DNA of 64,000 bases from positions 1,302,001 through 1,366,000 of the forward strand of contig NZ_JACHDR010000001.1 of NCBI RefSeq assembly GCF_014201135.1, in the 5' to 3' direction. The position numbers were made by a program, and so were the translations under genes. Shown piece by piece: positions 61,212 to 64,000 of this stretch. Below the pieces are notes generated by a model that saw only the letters and a list, made by a program, of their open reading frames with translations, did not search any database and had not been told where the DNA came from. Positions within the stretch are counted from its first letter, which is position 1; each line of letters begins with the position of its first letter. The DNA is from Neomicrococcus aestuarii. Lineage in GTDB: Bacteria; Actinomycetota; Actinomycetes; Actinomycetales; Micrococcaceae.

Positions 61212-64000
61212 TTAGCTCTTCTTCAAAGAAGACTTAGGAAGCTTGTCAATGTCCGACTGGTTGTAGACCTTGACGTTGGAGGTGGAAACAGCAGCACCGT
61301 TGGTGCCGACAGCGACCTTGACGCCTACGGCAGATCCTGTGTCACCCAAGATCACGGAGCCGTACCAGTTACCTTCAGTGAGGCCGTCCCATGCGAGGTT
61401 CACAGTGGAGGTCTTACCGTTGGCGAGTGCCAGTGGATCTGGGGAAGCAGTCATGTTGCCTGCGTCGCCCGTGAGGCCCACGTACTCGATGGTGGCGTTT
61501 GCTGCACCATTGTCATTCGTGGCGTACAGGTTGCCGATCACGTAGTACGTGCCAGGAGCTGGGTTGTTGATCACGGTGGACTCCGAAGCGGACTCCGTTG
61601 CAATCTGCAATACCTGGTTGCCTGGCGTGACGATGAGCATGTCCCAGTCATCATTCGCGTCATCAGCGTTCACGGAGAAGGTAGCCGTCTTGGTTCCCTC
61701 AGCAACCTTGACAACCTTCGTTGCCGTGGAGCTGTTAGAACCGATGACAGCGCCTTCGCCCGGCTTCTTAGCACCGGTTGGGGTCACATCGCCCTTGGCC
61801 AAGCCAAGAACCGAAAGGTCAGCGTTGGTGGTAACGCCGCCCAGAACATCGAAGGAGCCCTTTCCGGAGGCACCGGAGAACTCAACGAGGTTAGGAGCCG
61901 CGACAGCCAACGGACGAACCGAGACTGGGCTGTTGACGGAGAACTGAGCCTTGCCCTTGCCAGCGCTGTTGCCGATGCCGGTGCCCAAATAGTTCCAGGA
62001 CAACGAGCCGTGCGTGAACTTGTTCGTTGCAGCAGACACGTTCTTGAAGGTGACGGTGAAGGACTTCTTCTCGCCAGCCTTGGCAAACTTCAACGTGGAT
62101 GGCGAGACCTTGACGTCAACACCAGGAACGTTTGCCGAAGCTACGTAGGTGCCCTTGGTCAGTGCGGTCACTTCGCGGGTCACGGTGACGTCGCCAACCA
62201 AGCTACCCACTGCGTAGGAGGCAAGGTTCACGTTCTTTGCGTCAAGCTCACCGTTGATGAGTGCATCCCAGTCATTCACGTCATTTTCGTAAACGAGGCC
62301 TGGGTTCGTCATCTTGTTTGGATCAGCTTCACCGGCGCCGGTCGCGAAGTTGTCGAGGTTCTTGGAACCATCGTTATTGAGAACGTCGTAAGACGTCGTC
62401 ATCATCGCGGACTTCACTGCCGACGGAGACCACGTTGGGTACTTCGAGAACATGAGTGCGGCGTAACCGGCTACATGAGGGGCAGCCATCGACGTACCGG
62501 ACATGAAGCCCGTTGAGTCGCCGTTGTATGCCTCTGGAACCACACCTGCAAGAACGTTCACGCCAGGGGCTGCGAGGTCAGGCTTGAGCAAGTCAGAGCC
62601 CTCTGCAAGAGTCTGGCCGCGGGAAGAGAATCCAGCGATCTGAGGGAGTGGGGTCTGCGGGAGACCGGTGGTGTCATGGTCAACCAAGGATCCCGTCAAA
62701 GATGGGTTAGCTGCAACGCGGGTCTTGATCTCTGGGTTAGAGATGTGGACCGTTGGAACGGCGTGAACATCTGAATCCTCAGATCCCGTGGTGATGTTGA
62801 CCAGCACCATGCCGACGCCGCCGGCGTCGCCAACTACTACGGACTTTTCAGCACGAGCGTTGACGCCACGGTCACAAATGACAATCTTGCCGGTGACCTT
62901 GGCTGGGTCAAGCGAGTTAGGCAAGCAAAGCGCTGCGTCAGAAGCCTTTTGGCCTGCTGCAACAGCATTGGCGGAGAGCACCAATGGCTTGTCATGAACT
63001 TCGCTGGACATCACGGAAACGCCGCGGTATTTCGTGCCATCAGACAACTCGACGGTTCCCATGAGCTCGTTCGAGAACGTGGAAGCAGCAACCGTGGTCA
63101 ACCATGGGGACGCGTGGTTGACCGTGGTTGGCGTTGGGCCGGAATTACCAGCAGATGCGGAAACGAAGATGCCTGCAGCCGCTGCGTTCTTGAACGCGAT
63201 AGCAACAGGATCAACAATGCTGTTGTTGTTACCGGAGATGGAGTAGTTCAGCACGTCGACGCCATCCAAGATGGAGGCCTCAATAGCGTCCACGGAAGCG
63301 GAGGTGTAGCAACCACCCGTGTCAGGATCGGTGTCTTCCCAGCAGATCTTGTAGACGGAGAGCTTGGCTGCCGGAGCAATGCCGGAGCCCTTGCCGAAGT
63401 CGCGACCAGCGGACTCAAGGTCCACTCCGTAGTTACCTGCGGCGGTGGAGGCCGTGTGCGTGCCGTGGCTTCCCACGTCAACGGGAGAGATGACTTCTTC
63501 AGGTGCACGCTCTTCTTCAGGAACGGACCCCACGAAAGCGTCAGCGAAGTAGCGAGCAGACAACACCTTGTCATTGCAAGCGCTGCCGTCGAAGTCCTCA
63601 CCCACCTGACATTCACCCTTGAAGATGGAGCCATCGGCCTTAAGCATGGCGATATTGCCATCCTTGTCCAGGTATGGCTGCCCAACCGTTGCCTTGCCGG
63701 AGAGAGGCTTGACAGGGTTGCCCTTGAGGAAGGCGTTGTCTGGGCGGTAGCCAGAGTCAATAACGCCGACCACAGTTCCCTTGCCGGCGTTTTCAATTCC
63801 TCCGTACTGAGTGGCCCAGCCACCGCTCTTACCACTCAAGCCGAGGAAGTCGGTGGAGGTGTAATCAGGAGCGAACTGCTTGTCCTCAGCAACGGTCAAC
63901 ACGTTCTTCTGCTTGGACAGTTCAGTTGCCTGAGCAGCGGTCAGCTTCGCAGCAAAACCATTAATGGCGACCGTGTAATCCTTCTGGATCTTGACGCCCT
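61212..64000 (-). CDS. S8 subtilisin-like secreted protease (5' end outside window)
   Basis: The frame is open to the right edge, where an I9 propeptide-like stretch (DYTVAINGFAAKLTA) is visible, so the signal peptide and start lie beyond. The catalytic triad is VGVIDSGYRPDN (Asp), VGSHGTHTASTAAG (His) and SGTSMAAPHVAGYAAL (Ser). A PA insert domain with KVTGKIVICDRG interrupts the catalytic domain. The C-terminal 350 residues are Fn3-like and beta-rich (VTREVTALTKGTYVASANVPG). Presumably an extracellular nutrient protease. Confidence 0.93.
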   Translation of the reverse strand, partial: GVKIQKDYTVAINGFAAKLTAAQATELSKQKNVLTVAEDKQFAPDYTSTDFLGLSGKSGGWATQYGGIENAGKGTVVGVIDSGYRPDNAFLKGNPVKPLSGKATVGQPYLDKDGNIAMLKADGSIFKGECQVGEDFDGSACNDKVLSARYFADAFVGSVPEEERAPEEVISPVDVGSHGTHTASTAAGNYGVDLESAGRDFGKGSGIAPAAKLSVYKICWEDTDPDTGGCYTSASVDAIEASILDGVDVLNYSISGNNNSIVDPVAIAFKNAAAAGIFVSASAGNSGPTPTTVNHASPWLTTVAASTFSNELMGTVELSDGTKYRGVSVMSSEVHDKPLVLSANAVAAGQKASDAALCLPNSLDPAKVTGKIVICDRGVNARAEKSVVVGDAGGVGMVLVNITTGSEDSDVHAVPTVHISNPEIKTRVAANPSLTGSLVDHDTTGLPQTPLPQIAGFSSRGQTLAEGSDLLKPDLAAPGVNVLAGVVPEAYNGDSTGFMSGTSMAAPHVAGYAALMFSKYPTWSPSAVKSAMMTTSYDVLNNDGSKNLDNFATGAGEADPNKMTNPGLVYENDVNDWDALINGELDAKNVNLASYAVGSLVGDVTVTREVTALTKGTYVASANVPGVDVKVSPSTLKFAKAGEKKSFTVTFKNVSAATNKFTHGSLSWNYLGTGIGNSAGKGKAQFSVNSPVSVRPLAVAAPNLVEFSGASGKGSFDVLGGVTTNADLSVLGLAKGDVTPTGAKKPGEGAVIGSNSSTATKVVKVAEGTKTATFSVNADDANDDWDMLIVTPGNQVLQIATESASESTVINNPAPGTYYVIGNLYATNDNGAANATIEYVGLTGDAGNMTASPDPLALANGKTSTVNLAWDGLTEGNWYGSVILGDTGSAVGVKVAVGTNGAAVSTSNVKVYNQSDIDKLPKSSLKKS

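Overview
The window looks like a chromosomal segment of a high-GC actinobacterium, most probably Micrococcaceae (Arthrobacter/Glutamicibacter/Neomicrococcus-like). The signs are an Lhr helicase next to a Nei-type glycosylase, a RamB-type regulator divergent from isocitrate lyase, a small bacterial SRP RNA before gluQRS and dnaX-recR, many GTG/TTG starts, and strong GC-rich codon use. The genus is inferred; no rRNA is present. Both edges cut genes: the Lhr helicase at the left and a subtilisin-like protease at the right.

Layout. 1-10.7 kb is a same-strand run: lhr, nei, a GlgC-like nucleotidyltransferase, a GNAT protein, an RluA-type pseudouridine synthase, a DedA-like protein, a large unknown membrane protein and a GATase. 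10.7-15.5 kb holds an old-yellow-enzyme, a DHA2 exporter, a NUDIX-like protein and tgt. 15.5-17.5 kb is an AbiE-type toxin-antitoxin island bracketed by direct repeats. 17.5-27.6 kb holds a GH76 enzyme, DUF4126, a YhhQ-type queuosine-precursor transporter, a PdxK-type kinase, an MFS carrier, a secreted metallophosphoesterase-fold protein, and an ATP-grasp ligase coupled to a serine hydrolase. 27.6-28.0 kb is a non-coding repeat region followed by a long orphan protein. 30.3-35.1 kb is a ferric-iron ABC transporter with an IdeR/DtxR-like box. 35.1-39.9 kb is the glyoxylate shunt (ramB, aceA, aceB). 40.3-42.9 kb is a GntR/FCD regulator with an aromatic hydroxylase. 43-50 kb contains assorted single genes. 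49.9-56.2 kb contains tRNA-Ser, SRP RNA, gluQRS, a 2-hydroxyacid dehydrogenase, dnaX and recR. 56.2-64 kb has an ABC exporter, lysC, a FusB-like protein, a YchJ-like protein and the protease.

The main unexplained signal is a dispersed 17-base word, AGTACGACGACGCAGCT. I find four perfect copies and thirteen more with one or two mismatches, on both strands, in two intergenic places and in five different reading frames of unrelated genes. That pattern argues for selection on the DNA itself rather than on protein sequence. Two perfect copies form the core of the direct repeats that bracket the AbiE island, so the word may also act as, or mark, an integration or recombination site.

Other connected themes: three genes of queuosine salvage (tgt, yhhQ-like, gluQRS); carbon-source control through RamB; iron-responsive control of the ferric transporter; and an AbiE promoter whose inverted repeat covers both the -35 and -10 and whose transcript is probably leaderless.
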